Assembly: GCA_024699855.1 (NCBI GenBank)
Contig: JAMPIQ010000001.1
Span: 13,330,001-13,394,000 of the forward strand
DNA: 64,000 bases
Reading direction: 5' to 3'
Source of the DNA: Aphelenchoides besseyi
Lineage: Eukaryota > Nematoda > Chromadorea > Rhabditida > Aphelenchoididae
This document shows, one piece after another, positions 1-11,416 of this stretch. Made by a program: the position numbers and the translations under genes. Under the pieces are notes generated by a model. That model made no database searches and was not told the origin of the DNA. It saw only the letters and a program-made list of their open reading frames with translations. Each line of letters starts with the position of its first letter. Positions within the stretch are counted from its first letter, which is position 1.

Positions 1-45
1 GACCGTAGGTTATCATCAATCAACAATAAGTGGATTGATATTTAG

Positions 46-3032
46 ATGAAAGATCACCGTCGATCTTTAAACAGTGGTTTGCTTTGTGTATTCGCAATTT
101 CATCTACTGGATTCGACACCCCATTCGAACTGTCATACCATTGGTTGTCATCTTAGCTTGTTTTATTTTCTTACTGATTCGAAGAGGACAAACGGGAACT
201 GAAGTTCAGTTCGACTTCAAAGGAGGTGTCCACTATCATGATCTAAGCGATATTCCACGATCCAAAGTTTTCGTCGATCAAATGTTTCACGACCAAATTT
301 CGAGTTTATTCTCGTCGATAAAACAGTGTTCGATAGTTCAAGGAACAGCCACCGAACAGAACAATTTTGACATACCACCTCCTTCTATCGGATTCTATAA
401 CAATAATGGGTTGAGTTCATTTTCGATCAATCGCTTCTTCTCTGACGGCTATTTTCTTGCGATGTCCGCCTATTCAAACATGCTATTTGGAAAGAACTCA
501 CCAAGTTAATTTCATTGCAATTATCGTATAACACTCTCATCTTTCAGATACGATCACGATGGGAATCCGAGGCAACTACACAGCCGACATGATCAGCGGA
601 ATCATTGGTCCACTTTTTACGAATCTCTTAAACAGTGCTTTCGCATGCTTCGGGTCAGTAATTCGTGATCGACTTTTACCAACTATTTTGGGATTTCTAC
701 TCAATAGCTGAATTCACATTTTGCAGATTGACGTTCGGAATGGCGATGTTATTGGCAGAAGTGGTGACCGAACGAATCACGAAATTCAAACATCAAATAC
801 GACTCACAGGTTGTCGAGCTTCGACCTACTGGTTCAGTCAAATGAGCACCGATTTTTGTTACTTTTTGGTACTTGCAATCTTTGTTTTTTCGATGTCATT
901 GGTAGCAACAAAAATCTACTTCTCATGTGCCACCGCGTATGTTTTGATAACCGTTACTAAAGGCTCTACCTGTAATTTCAGTGTACTGCCTATCTTTCTA
1001 ATGTACTTCGTAGCTGCATCATTGGCCTCATATGTTTTGTCGTTTTTGTTCGAATCCGCAACAAAAGGAACAGTATTCGTCTTGGCATTTCATACGATAA
1101 TACCACTTGTCACATTCGTTCTTTGCATAATTGGCCTTGGAATTCTGTCCGTGATTGCTCGAATCGACTTTCTTGAGCATAAAGAATCCTCCACAAGTCC
1201 ATCAGTATTCAACATTGTTCAGGTTGGTTAGCCACTTTTCTCATAGTAATCTTTGTGTCAGTTGCTTCTCGGTATAATCTTTCCTGCAATACCACTCTTT
1301 GCAACAGAACAACAAGCGGTTTTCATTTGTCTGAAAAAAGAAGCTACGTTTGGTGACAACTATCGTATGCTAAATGCCAACGATTTCGTAGAAATTATCC
1401 TCCCCCAAAATACCGTGCTCGATGTTCCGGCAATGCGTTCGATTATCTCACTTAGTATTAGCATCATTCTCTATCTTGTTCTACTGATTCTGATCGAAAC
1501 CGGCGTAATTAGAGCTCTTCGTGGTGGCAATCGCAACTTTTCCGTTGCTGTAAGTTTCGACGATGAGTCTTAAAGAATCCAAACTTTCAGCCTGCAGCTC
1601 ATGGATTTAGCGACGACGACCCGGACGTGCGGGCGGAACGACAAGCAATGGACGGTACGAGTGATCAGGCATTAGCTCTTTCGTGTCGTGGACTTTACAA
1701 ATTTTACGGAGCCAAATGTGCGCTTCAGAATTTGACTTTTGGCATTCGCTCGGGCGAATGTTTTGGACTTTTGGGAATCAACGGAGCAGGTAGACGAACT
1801 TAACAGCTGAAAAACAAAACTACATTTCAGGAAAAAACAACCACGTTTGATATTATTTCGAATATCAATAAGCCTTCGGAAGGAACGGCAAACAATCAAC
1901 GGTGTTTCAGTGGACACTACACCGGCTATCGGTTATTGTCCGCAGTTTGATGCACTCTCGGGCTTCTTGACCGCGGCCGATACACTTCGACTATTCGGTC
2001 GCTTAAATGGTTTTAGAGACGTGGAAAACCGAATGCAAATGATACTCGAATGTGTGATGTTGGAGGATCACGCGAACAAAATAGTCAAAAAATGCAGGTT
2101 GGTTGGTAATCAATTGCTGTGGTGTAATTGTTTTGTTTGTAGTGGTGGTCAAAACCGTCGTGTTTCCGTGAGTCTAAACTCCTGCTTATAACCTCGTGTT
2201 TAGATCGCAGTTGCATTGATGTCTGGAGCTGAATGCTTGCTTTTGGACGAACCAACGGCTGGAGTCGATCCCGCAACTCGTCGCCAAATTTGGGATCTTT
2301 TGACTGCTGTTCGTCTTCAGGGCAAAGCAATTCTGTTAACAACTCACTCAATGGAAGAATGCGAGGCATTGTGTACTCGAATAGGTTTCTTGCGAGATGG
2401 AAGATTGCAGGGAATTGGAACCAGTCAGCATCTGAAGAACCGGCAAGTCTATTTTGATTCGTATATGAGTATTGCTTTGATTTAGCTATGGTAACTCTTA
2501 CAATTTGACTTTTATTCTCGATCATGTTCCTCACGATGTTGCTGCCGTTGTAGATGCAGCAGTTCAGCAGCGTTTTGGTGTCCCACCAACTACCGATGCT
2601 TATCAATTGGCCATTTTGTCGTGGAACATTCCGCGTCGTCCCGACTTTAAATGGAGTCAAATGTACATGGCTGTTGAAAAGTTGATTTCCAATATTCATC
2701 AAACAAATCCCGGCGCAATTCGTGATTTCTTTTTGATTCAAGATTCTCTCGAACAAGTTTTCACTCGATTAGCAACAAACGAAGATGCAAGCAGAGTTGT
2801 TGTCATGCAACCTCCGGTTTGATTGCTACCACTTGCATGTGATCAACTTTTATTTTAGGTCTATTCAGCTACACCAGTTCAAGAGATTCCCTTGTCAACT
2901 GATCCTCCGGTTTCGACGCCAAATCATCGGATTTCAGTGATCAGCGCTCAGCCGTGGGTTTTGCCATCACAACAAACAAGTGAACTCAATTCGCGACATT
3001 TGAATGGCAATCCCGACTTTACGAAGTTATAA
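46..3032 (+). CDS. ABCA-type ABC transporter, C-terminal half (partial at the window edge, one frame break)
   Basis: Known family role: ABCA proteins are full-length lipid or sterol exporters with two membrane halves, each followed by an ATPase domain. Seen here: the second half only. The first exon gives a transmembrane start (IYWIRHPIRTVIPLVVILAC) and then a large extracellular loop. A multi-helix membrane block spans about 680-1550. The ATPase domain has Walker A (LGINGAGKTTT) split by an intron at 1790-1830, signature SGGQNRRVS, Walker B LLLDEPTAGVD near 2236-2265 and the switch TTHSMEECE. A cytoplasmic tail follows, ending at 3032. The nine or so exons have introns of about 35-60 nt, one of them GC-AG (2443-2485). 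One extra base near 1889-1893 shifts the frame between Walker A and the Q-loop (IGYCPQFDAL), so the copy is either a recent pseudogene or carries a sequence error. The family call is firm; the orthologue (ced-7 or an abt gene) is not resolved. Confidence 0.85.
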
Positions 3033-3611
3033 ACGAATTCACTTGCGTTTAATTTATGATTATGCGTCCTTCAAAGTATACTTCTTAATTCACTTAAAGC
3101 TCGTAGTCAACTTGTTAATTCCTGTTTATGAGACAAAAGAAGATAACTGGAGATTACCATTTTAGATGAACATTAGGATCAATCTCTTTTCTGTTTCTTT
3201 CGATCCTCGTGTTTCGGTTGTTGTCCGACAACACGATGGTACAACGATCGGATCTTTGCTACAAACGTCATGACCGCCAATTGAATTAATGCCCGAGGAT
3301 CAGTGAAGATATCCAACGCGTTCATTCCACACATTTTCGGTCACCAACGCAGATCAATCGTGGCGAAACTGACGACCAATTTGAGAGCCGTCGCCGATGA
3401 ATCAAACGGAAAACCCACTTGTTAAAAGCGGAACGCATTGAAGTTGCGGATTGTTTTTAAAGAGCAAACTCGAACAACATTCTAGATGGCATCATTGATA
3501 AGACAGAAACGTTCTAGCACATCTTACAATAGGCCATTTATTTAACTAGGGTATTTGCCCAATGACAAAAAACTGTAAAAATAATCGGGGCTTCTCGTTT
3601 GTTGCATTTGT
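3033..3611. other. Intergenic, convergent gene ends
   Basis: Lies between the ABCA stop and the stop of the next minus-strand gene. I see no convincing reading frame, RNA gene or repeat. Confidence 0.5.
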
Positions 3612-3982
3612 TCAGTTGTAAATTACGAAGCCCGGACCGCGCATGAAACGACGTTGTTGTCTGTCAAAACGAGGGGAATCGTCTGAAAACCACGTCACCA
3701 GGGAATATGGAAGTAACCGACCTTGCAAGTTGAAATTCGGTTCAACTGCTGAATCCTGATATCCGGAGAGAATGTCCTCGATGTCGCTGTCCGAGTAACG
3801 AGACAACGCGGCTTTCGAATGTTGCAGATTGCGCAAAAGCAATTTCATCTGCTGTTCACTACTCAAAAAGTAAACGGCTTGCAATGGACTTGCGAGGAGC
3901 AGAAAAACGAAACTGCAAATACAAGAATCATTGAACTGATCATGTAACTGAACTTACATGTAAACAAGTTTGATGCTCATCG
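3612..3982 (-). CDS. Small secreted protein, possible peptide precursor
   Basis: Two exons, 3958-3982 and 3612-3912, with a 45-nt GT-AG intron. The predicted start MSIKLVY joins IFVFLLLASPLQAV in the second exon, which makes a clean signal peptide. The mature part is about 85 aa without cysteines. It ends in a basic patch (RFDRQQRRFMRG) followed by a short tail PGFVIYN. A dibasic RR near the C-terminus would suit cleavage of a peptide precursor, but there is no repeated peptide and no amidation glycine at the end, so a neuropeptide role is only a possibility. I do not recognise the family. The start was chosen because it gives the signal peptide after splicing. Confidence 0.6.
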
Positions 3983-4537
3983 TGCAGCTGTGGCTTTTAG
4001 TCTAAACAAAAGATGATAAGGTTCCCGAGTTCAAAAGCCAATTTCGGAAACCGTATTTGTAACGCGTGAACGAGTTCCTCGAATTTGTACTCTCTAACTG
4101 AATATCAAATTCGAATGACCGAGCTAAATAGTTCGAATGAGAGTGGTGAGAATTACGTAAAAACTACAAACTTTCGTACACGTAGAGCAATTCAAAGGTT
4201 TCATTCTCGTATGGGCACTTCATATTCAGTTCTTGCAGTCACTACGCAAACTCGTACAACTAAAATGGTACGGGTTTCTTTCGAAAGCCCTCTTAACGAA
4301 GCCGTTCGATTGTAGATGTGGACGTCGTATCTCACGAAACAAACGTCATTGGCTAATTTGTACGATTGAGAACTTTTGAAATCCTAAAATCCAAAGTGCG
4401 TTAACGTAACTTCTAAATCATAGGAATGTTCTCGATGGATATCGCATTCAAAGCTTCGCACAAATTGTTCGAAAGAAGCTTTTTTGCAAATGATTGCAAA
4501 TCTGTTTATTCGCTTGTTTTCAAGAAAACGAAATCAA
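3983..4537. other. Intergenic region
   Basis: Holds a 76-codon plus-strand open frame (4085-4315) rich in Ser, Thr and Arg. It has no recognisable motif and no good splice partners. I do not call it a gene. Confidence 0.4.
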
Positions 4538-5538
4538 TTAACGTTTGGTTCCACGACGACGGGCTTTCGAACGAGAGCTGCCAATGTCACGATCACTTGG
4601 TTTGCCACGATTGGCCGTCGATTCAGCGCCTTCGTTGTTGTTCGGAAGTGTTGGAAACTTGCGTCCACGATTTGCGTTTCCACGTTTTTTGCGACGTGAT
4701 GATCTTTCTTCGTTGCCATAATGCGGTAGTGCGAGTTCACGAACCTGATCAGCGGTTATCAACGGACGACGAGCTGGTACCTTCTTTTCGTTTGATTGTT
4801 TTTCGACGGGCGGAGGTAGTCCATTGACCGGAACGAAAACTTCATAATCTATAGACAGCAAATAGGTTAACGGACTTAAAAATCCGCTTACTGTTTTCTG
4901 CTGATTTAACTTTTAGTGATTCCAATGGATTTGGCTAAAAGAGTTTCCGAATGCTATAAAATTCAGATGTTACAGTTAATGGAGGCGTCGGAGTGAATGG
5001 TGTTGGAGTTAAGGGACTAAACGGAGAAGCTGTGTTTGGAGTGGTCGGATTGGGCGATTGATTGACCACGTTATAACCAGCAGCCATTTCAATCGGCTAG
5101 AAAACAAGAGCTTTTATTTTGCTTCCGTAAACTCACCACAAACTGAACGTATTGGTCGTCGACCGGCACAACCGTAGGCCGAGGTTTCGGAGTTTGGTTT
5201 TGTTGATTCAAAGCATTAGTACCATGCTAAACAATAAAACAGCCGACAATTTTTCCGACTTACTTTTCTATTCGAATTTCCACGAGATCCTGAATCATGT
5301 TTTGAAGAACGCTGAAATTGCAAATAAAAGTAATTGGCATAGTGGCTATGGCATACTTTGCGTCCACTATCCGCACTGCCCGATTGACGATCTTTCCCAT
5401 CACGACTTCCGCTGAAAATTGCAAACAGTAACTTAAACTCCAACTTACCGTTTGAGATTGTTGGCATCTCGTTTGCTGTCACGATGATCTGAAAAACGAT
5501 TTGAACGTGCATTAGATACAGGAATTAAGCTCACGCAT
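4538..5538 (-). CDS. Disordered basic protein with Pro/Thr-rich centre (unrecognised)
   Basis: Seven short coding exons can be joined in frame with introns of about 35-70 nt. The N-terminus (MHHRDSKRDANNLKR) and next exons are rich in Arg, Ser, Asp and Lys. A Pro/Thr-rich stretch follows (SPFSPLTPTPFTPTPP). The last exon holds a more conserved-looking segment (ITADQVRELALPHYGNEE) and ends in an Arg/Lys tail (SSRSKARRRGTKR). There is no signal peptide, membrane helix or cysteine pattern. The composition suggests a nuclear or RNA-associated protein, which is inference only. The first coding exon would be just ATGC (5535-5538); no other in-frame ATG lies upstream before a stop. Confidence 0.6.
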
Positions 5539-6262
5539 TTTGTCACAGATGGCTTCCAAATCAAAAGTCGTGGTGCCAACCGCTCGTCGAAATGAGCAGT
5601 AGCCGAATGGAATGCAAAAACGAAGTCAACTATCAACTTCCTAGAAACGAAGTTCTGTATGATGTGTCTCCAGAGGGAATAGTTGTTAAACTTTTTTTGA
5701 GAATTTGGCTATCACTTGAATTCAATAAAACGAGACTGTTGAAGAGCGAAAAGTTTAGATTCTTCTAAGTTTCCAGTTTTGGAAACAATTTCTTAATCAA
5801 TTGGTTAAAGAAGATCTAATGCTCAGGTTCCTTGTTTGCTAGTTAACAATCGGAAGATTTAGGACCAAAAAACGTGCGATGCCATTGATCTAAATTGTCT
5901 TCTTGATGGACTTCCACCGTTTAAATTTGCATAGTTCGCTAGCGATTACTTGATTATATGACACCGTTTATTATAGTAGCTTTAATCTTCTTTATGAGTT
6001 GTTTAAAAAGAACTTAATTGTCTGCCGTTTGGCTAATGAATTTGCCAGTTAGCGTCCGCTAGTTGGCTTATCAGTCGGGCAATCAGGACGCTAAACGACA
6101 ACGAAAAGCGGAAATTTGACGAAGTTTTGCATTTTATCGTCATCTGCTTTATGCAGTCGTTTTGAAGCTTTCAAATTAGAACCGAAAAACATAAGTTTAT
6201 TCGAATCAGGATGTAAAAAAGCAAGTCACTCAATGAAGTCAAGAGCTTCGTATTTCGTTCGT
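5539..6262. other. Intergenic region, shared upstream and downstream flanks
   Basis: AT-rich stretch between two minus-strand genes. I see no coding frame, RNA gene or repeat in it. Confidence 0.5.
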
Positions 6263-7120
6263 TTAGAAGGATGCAGCTAAAATTCAAAAGTCAGCCAACT
6301 GTTTAGACAAAACCAATAACTTACTGCACGACAAATCGCAATGAGGTGCCAAGTAGATGCCGGACAATCGGGCGAATTCGCAGATAAACCACGACATTTC
6401 AGGAATGTCAACAAACGACAACTGATAGCAACTTGCAAAGTCTTTTAAGAACCTAAGGACATAATTTGAGTACTCAGCCAGTTATATAGAACTTACTCGC
6501 AAGCTCTCTTTTTGTCGTGATGAACAGAGTTCTCGAAGATTACCGCACATCTGTCCATGTCCGATTGTTTGACGTTGAAGTCGTCGTCATAATTGCGAAG
6601 CCAAGCTGAATATCTGTTAGTCAATCAACAATGTCAGCACCTACTTTCCAATCCAGCACCACATAAAAAGTTAAGACGTGCGTACATTCCCTCGTCAAAA
6701 GCAGCTAACTCAGGGACACGTCCACTTTCAATGAAGTATTCGGTGGTTGTGCACGATTGAGTAGTTGGGCCCAGACAATTGCGAAACTCGTTGTAGGCAC
6801 TAAATCACAAGAATTAAAATAAACAAATTGACATCAAAATTACTCGCAAAATTGATACGCTCCAGTGCTTCCGTTAAAGTACGTGCCGCCAATCGAACGA
6901 CGCAAACACTCCGGTTGATCGTACGTTTGTTTTCCTCGACAGTCGATACCCAACGCACTTTTCAAGTTGTTGTCGCAGCAGGAAAGAACGTCGGCATCGC
7001 AGGTTTTACCCGTCGGTTTGGAGCAGTCGTCTGCCAAAACGAATGCTACAGGAAAGTATTCTAGTCGGAAATACGAAGCAACTTACGCAACAAAACGGCC
7101 AAAAGAAACCACGAATTCAT
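6263..7120 (-). CDS. Secreted cysteine-rich nematode protein (DUF19/CPG4-like?)
   Basis: Five exons join in frame to a protein of about 210 aa. It starts with a signal peptide (MNSWFLLAVLLPFVLA) directly followed by DDCSKPTGKTC. Cysteines then recur in single and paired form (VLSCCDNNL, YQFCDAYNEFRNC, QSCTTTE, NFLCGAG, DRCAVIF, RACEFLKDFASCYQ, WFICEF, HCDLSC). About a dozen and a half cysteines spread over the mature chain point to an extracellular disulfide-bonded protein. The spacing resembles nematode-specific secreted families such as T20D4.11/DUF19 or the chondroitin-proteoglycan CPG4 domain, but I cannot separate these by eye. The stop falls in the last short exon at 6263-6265. Function unknown. 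Confidence 0.7.
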
Positions 7121-7568
7121 AGCGAACAGTCGACAGCGCCGATTTCTACAACTTCTTTCCACTAATTAATGAATTCATGAAAAGGCCGAAAGTGTGGTTA
7201 TTGCTTATCAATTTAATCAAATTAACGATCGTGGGTGCGCCAACTCCCGGAGATGTTTGAATGGGCATCAAGCGCTAATACTAATTAAACTTGCAACCAC
7301 ACCCTAATGCTTTCAGTTGATGAAAGGACTTATGATGTTATGAACCAAGAACCAAATAAACGGTTTATGAGCAAGACCAAATAACTGTAAACTAAGTTGT
7401 GATTTGCAGAATGTAATAATTTGGAGCTAAAAGATTTTACGTAAAAATCATCTTAACAACTAAACTCACAACTTACATTTGTTACTTCATTTTTCTTGTA
7501 CTTTTAGACACTCGATATGAATACAAACGTATCTTTACTACATTGACACTTCTCATGGTCTTAAAGAA
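7121..7568. other. Intergenic region
   Basis: Promoter side of the secreted protein gene (minus) and of the chemoreceptor fragment (plus). No other gene seen. Confidence 0.45.
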
Positions 7569-7843
7569 ATGAGTGAGTCGATGAATAACTCAAATTTCAC
7601 ATCTTCATCAAACAACCAAGAAGCGTATTCTTATTTCTTTATAGTTAATGAATATCTTGCTATTCCATTGGTATATGTCTCGACATTTATCTTTTTGTAC
7701 TGCGTAACTCGACAGTCTCTTTCTGTTCGACCGCTTCGCTCGATTCTTTTTGGTTTCTTCAACTTATACACACTCAATGAGGTGTTATTTGTTCCGGCGG
7801 TTAGTTCACTTTGCATTAATTCAAACCCAAAATTTAGCGTGTA
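7569..7843 (+). pseudogene. Chemoreceptor-like N-terminal fragment
   Basis: A 91-codon frame starts with a Ser/Asn-rich N-terminus containing N-glycosylation sites (NNSNFTS). It continues with one hydrophobic helix (LAIPLVYVSTFIFLYCVT), a short basic loop (RQSLSVRPLRS) and the start of a second helix. This is the usual opening of nematode seven-helix chemoreceptors. No further helices follow: the next 150 bases are Ser/Thr-rich and then low in coding signal. I read it as a truncated receptor or a lone 5' exon, and the receptor family is not determined. Confidence 0.4.
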
Positions 7844-9814
7844 AGATTGAACTATGGAGTTCGAATGTTCTTTTTTCGCGGTTTACCAAATTCGTTTTCT
7901 TGAATCACTTTCAACATCCGCTCAATTAAAACTGAAAGACGACATTCAAGCTCACACTCCAATTTCAATGTCCATTTCCAGTCTACAACCTCAATTCCCA
8001 ATTTCTAAACGACCTTTTAGTCAATCAACACCCGTGATTCAGTCGACTGATTGAAACTGACGCTCTTTATTCCGGCAACTACTCGCTCACTCGCTTCCGC
8101 AAACGAGCTTTTTTCCTTCCCACAAACGAGCGCTCTCCATTCTCGCAAACAAGTGCTGACCCGATTCCTGTCAACGAGCTCCTTTTCGACACTCGTTTCT
8201 GAGAGAGTAGTCTCCAACTTTGGTGAGAACACTGATGGAACGGCACGGCCAATGAATCTGAAACACAAATCAATCCGATCGCAAAAACAACCACCACTCG
8301 CAAGCTCCAAACAAGTCGAAATTAGAATTGAAACCAAAATGATTATGCATTTCAATTTAATTCAAAATCTTATTCACACGCTTCTCATCTAAATACGTTG
8401 ACTGTTCGTTATCTTTACGACCCCCAATCTCCATTCCGCTTGTCCGTCTGCTCGTCATCGAATGCAAATTTTGTGTTGGAAAAATGAGTCGGATGTTCAT
8501 TTTCGGATGACTGGAAATGAGATTGAGTGGATCGGTTGAAAATTGGAGTTTGTTTCGCTTGGAAATTTGTTTGAAAGTGGTCAGTCAGTTTTCTTCCATT
8601 CATTTCGGAATTCAACGTTGGTTGTGAGGTCGATTAATTGAATTTGCGATCTTTTCAAGTTCGGATTCGCTGAACTCGATTAATCTCTGGGACAAGAATG
8701 TATTCTGTTGCATCATGGTGACGGCAAATAACGTAATTGAATTGAAACGGCTTCGGTAAATGCTAAATGGCTTTATGTTCAATAGAATTGCAATCGAACT
8801 CAATTTCCTTTCTGAGTTCTTGTTTATGGATTTCCATTTCATCTGAAGCCGAACAGATTGGAGAGTCATTTATTGCTTCAATTTTGTTGGCTTAGTGTTG
8901 ATTCAAGTTGTGGGTTTTTGTGAACGAATACTTCATTTAGATAAGAATGGTTGCGATTATTGGAAGCCGAAGTGATTTCATTTAGAATCGACCAGATGAA
9001 TGTTAAGATGATCGAATAGTTAGAACTGAAAGTACGGAACAATCTCTTACATGTGAATTCCTACAGGTTTGTACGAATACGTTCAGAGTTGTGATTTCAT
9101 TTTGATCTTGTGTAATTTGTTGAGTCGAAATGATTTCCACATTAATGCGCAGTGATGATGGCAGTGGAGACAAAAATGCCTCCGGGCTAACGGTGGAAAT
9201 AGCGCGAAACATGAGTAGAGGATCGGACGAAGAGATTTTGTGGGATAAAGGCGGCGATCCCATCGGGGTTTTCGTTTGTTGCTGCGCAGGTAAGACGATC
9301 GAGTGTCGTTTCCTTTGGTCGTCGCCACTTCGGTGGCGTTGATCCCTACTCGGTATGCACCGAAACCGCCGTATATCTGCGTGTTAAGGGACCGCTGGTG
9401 TCGCAGAGGAGATCTTCGGATCACCTGCCGGCGGTTCTTGAGCACTCACAGGGCCAAGACAAATACTCTTAGTTCTGACTGCGCCAGACGGAATTTTTAC
9501 GAGTTCCCAATACTGAGAACATACAAATTTGATTCCAAAAGCAAAACAAGAAGAATGCTTGGAGTGTAGTGGGTAAGAAATTACACGATCAAACGAATCG
9601 GTTTGTTGAAGTGGTTTCGAACAATTAGAGCACTAGTCTTCATAATTCAACATCAACATGTACTGCAATCAACAGATGAACTTGGAACTTGTCGAGCCGA
9701 AATGCACACCATCCTGTCAGATTAAGAACCTGCAATGAAAAGTTCAATGCAACGTCAATTGAAGTGCAAATGAACCGAACAAAAGACACAAAGTATTCAA
9801 CTACAGTTTATTTC
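7844..9814. other. Gene-poor stretch with short degenerate repeats and a GC-rich patch
   Basis: About 2 kb without a gene I can defend. Between 8070 and 8200 a degenerate unit close to cgcaaacgagct recurs several times. Between about 9140 and 9450 the base composition is clearly more GC-rich than its surroundings and open in more than one frame on both strands, but I recognise no protein or RNA there. Confidence 0.4.
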
Positions 9815-10584
9815 CTAAAGAACAAGTACAACTATTGAGTTAAAGCATGATTGCTTTTGGATCCTCTTCTGCGCCTTTTTGTTGTCTGGCACATGGTTGT
9901 CGTTGATGATCCAGAAACCACGGCGCTGAAAAGGGTCGATTAGTTCAACTGACAAGTTCCATGTCACTCATAGAGTTCAACATTTGGACTTCTACCTCTT
10001 TGGTGACGAAAGACAGTGCTCTTGTTATCGCAGATTAAAGTCGACAGATTCGGGTTATCGATCTGCAGTAACAAGAGCGGATGCCTCGATCAACAGATGC
10101 AAAAGTCAACAGCTTACCTTCGACTTGAGTTTTCCATCATCCTCGACGTCTTCCTTGAAACGGGACGATAGTGTCCCAACGAAATGAGAACGAGGAATGT
10201 CGATGACCGTTGACGTTGAATTCGCCGAAAGAATCTGCAGAGCACGAAAATTGCACGTTGATGTCGCAACTGCCGATAGATAAAACGAATCTAAAAACAA
10301 GGCACAATAAGAAACGAAGGCTTCCATTTACGTTTGTGAAATGGCCGGGTTCTCGTGGGCTGTGAACGTGAGGTACAACTCCTTCTTCTTGACGTACATA
10401 TTAACAGTGCTTGTGCTCCCCACTCGAATCCTTGTATTTCCTGAAAGAACTGAATGACAAGATCAATCGGTTCCAGAACTCACACGTCGTTTCCATCGGC
10501 GCTGAAGTCCGATGAAGCACAGCGTGTGAACTGGAGAATCAGCAGCGACCAAATGAAGACATTGACGATGTCACGGAAAGACAT
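9815..10584 (-). CDS. Gene A: small secreted or membrane-anchored protein, 163 aa
   Basis: Four exons (10486-10584, 10332-10440, 10118-10290, 9815-9925) join without a stop into 163 codons. Exon 1 encodes a signal-anchor sequence (VNVFIWSLLILQFTRC). The rest is polar and basic, ending in SIVVLVL. I do not recognise the family. Introns 1 and 2 are about 45 and 41 nt; intron 3 is longer, about 190 nt. A diverged, broken copy (B) lies at 23.56-24.66 kb in the same orientation, with recognisable matches in exon 2, in the long third intron and in the exon 3 donor. The upstream flank of gene A has been split by the inverted duplication that begins at 10597, 13 bases beyond the start codon, so its native promoter is displaced. 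Confidence 0.55.
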
Positions 10585-10596
10585 CACACGAAGCGG

Positions 10597-10841
10597 GATT
10601 CGTTGATTGTTGAGTTTTCTCTTGTTAACAAAGGTTTTTTCTTTAAATTGAAAGCTGCCCGAAAAGCGACACAAGGCGGGACCAAGGCAAAATTTTTCGA
10701 AAATTTCAAAATTTTAGTTTTGAGCTCATTTAAATTTGGGGACTGTGAGGATTCAAAAAATATAGTTTGTTCAGAAAAAAATCAAAAATAAGAACGTTGT
10801 TCGCGATTCCGACTAATCAGTTCATTTTGGCCCACCCTGTA
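10597..10841 (-). mobile_element. Tail of a mariner-like (DDE) transposon
   Basis: The paralogous sequence in the right arm begins inside the last codons and stop of a DDE transposase (see 38172-38490) and continues with the same AT-rich 3' region. Here only that 3' region remains. It runs to a terminal block read as ggcccaccctgta at 10829-10841, the reverse complement of the TACAGGGTGGGCC type of end found on many mariner-like elements, with TA at the edge. The coding part is missing because the duplication breakpoint lies at 10597. Confidence 0.55.
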
Positions 10842-11360
10842 GTTTGAACGACATCAGTATTTGAACTTGTTCAAAAATGTTGACAATGAGCACACGTCTC
10901 AACAACCATTTCATCGCTCTAAACATTCATTTAACAACCAACCTTTTGACAAAACAAACCTTAAAGTATTAGATTGAATAATTATATCAATCGAAAGAAA
11001 TTGAATCGTCCAATCATTGCTCATTTGTTGAGATTGCTGAATTCAAATGCAAGTCAATTTCATAAAGAAAATGTATATAAGAGTAAGGTTATTGATTACT
11101 GTCGCTTTCAAGAGCTTAGTAAATATGTTTGATCCTTAAACATTATCACTAAACCCGTGGGTTGAAAGCGCGAAAAGACCCACTTAGCGTAGTAAGGTGA
11201 TGAATGATCAACTAATCCATACAAGTGTCAATGGGTGTTTGCATGTCAAATGCATATAAGTCAGAGCGAAATGATTGAAGCAAATAAAAAACATGTTAAT
11301 CCTGAGTATCAAGTTGTCAACTTTGCATCACGTTATTTTGTAAACGAACAGTAACTGCTG

Positions 11361-11370
11361 AATATAAAAG
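11361..11370 (+). promoter_or_regulatory. TATA box of the small secreted-protein gene
   Basis: The block aatataaaag lies 47 bases before the start codon at 11417, a normal distance allowing a short leader. The segment containing it is deleted from the right arm. Confidence 0.5.
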
Positions 11371-11416
11371 CAGAAACTGATGGTACTCAAACATCATACC
11401 TTTCACTTAATTCAAA

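Noticed and set aside
8070..8200. Repeated cgcaaacgagct-like units considered as a CRISPR-like array
   Set aside because: Units are degenerate and irregularly spaced, with no constant spacer length, and the host is an animal.
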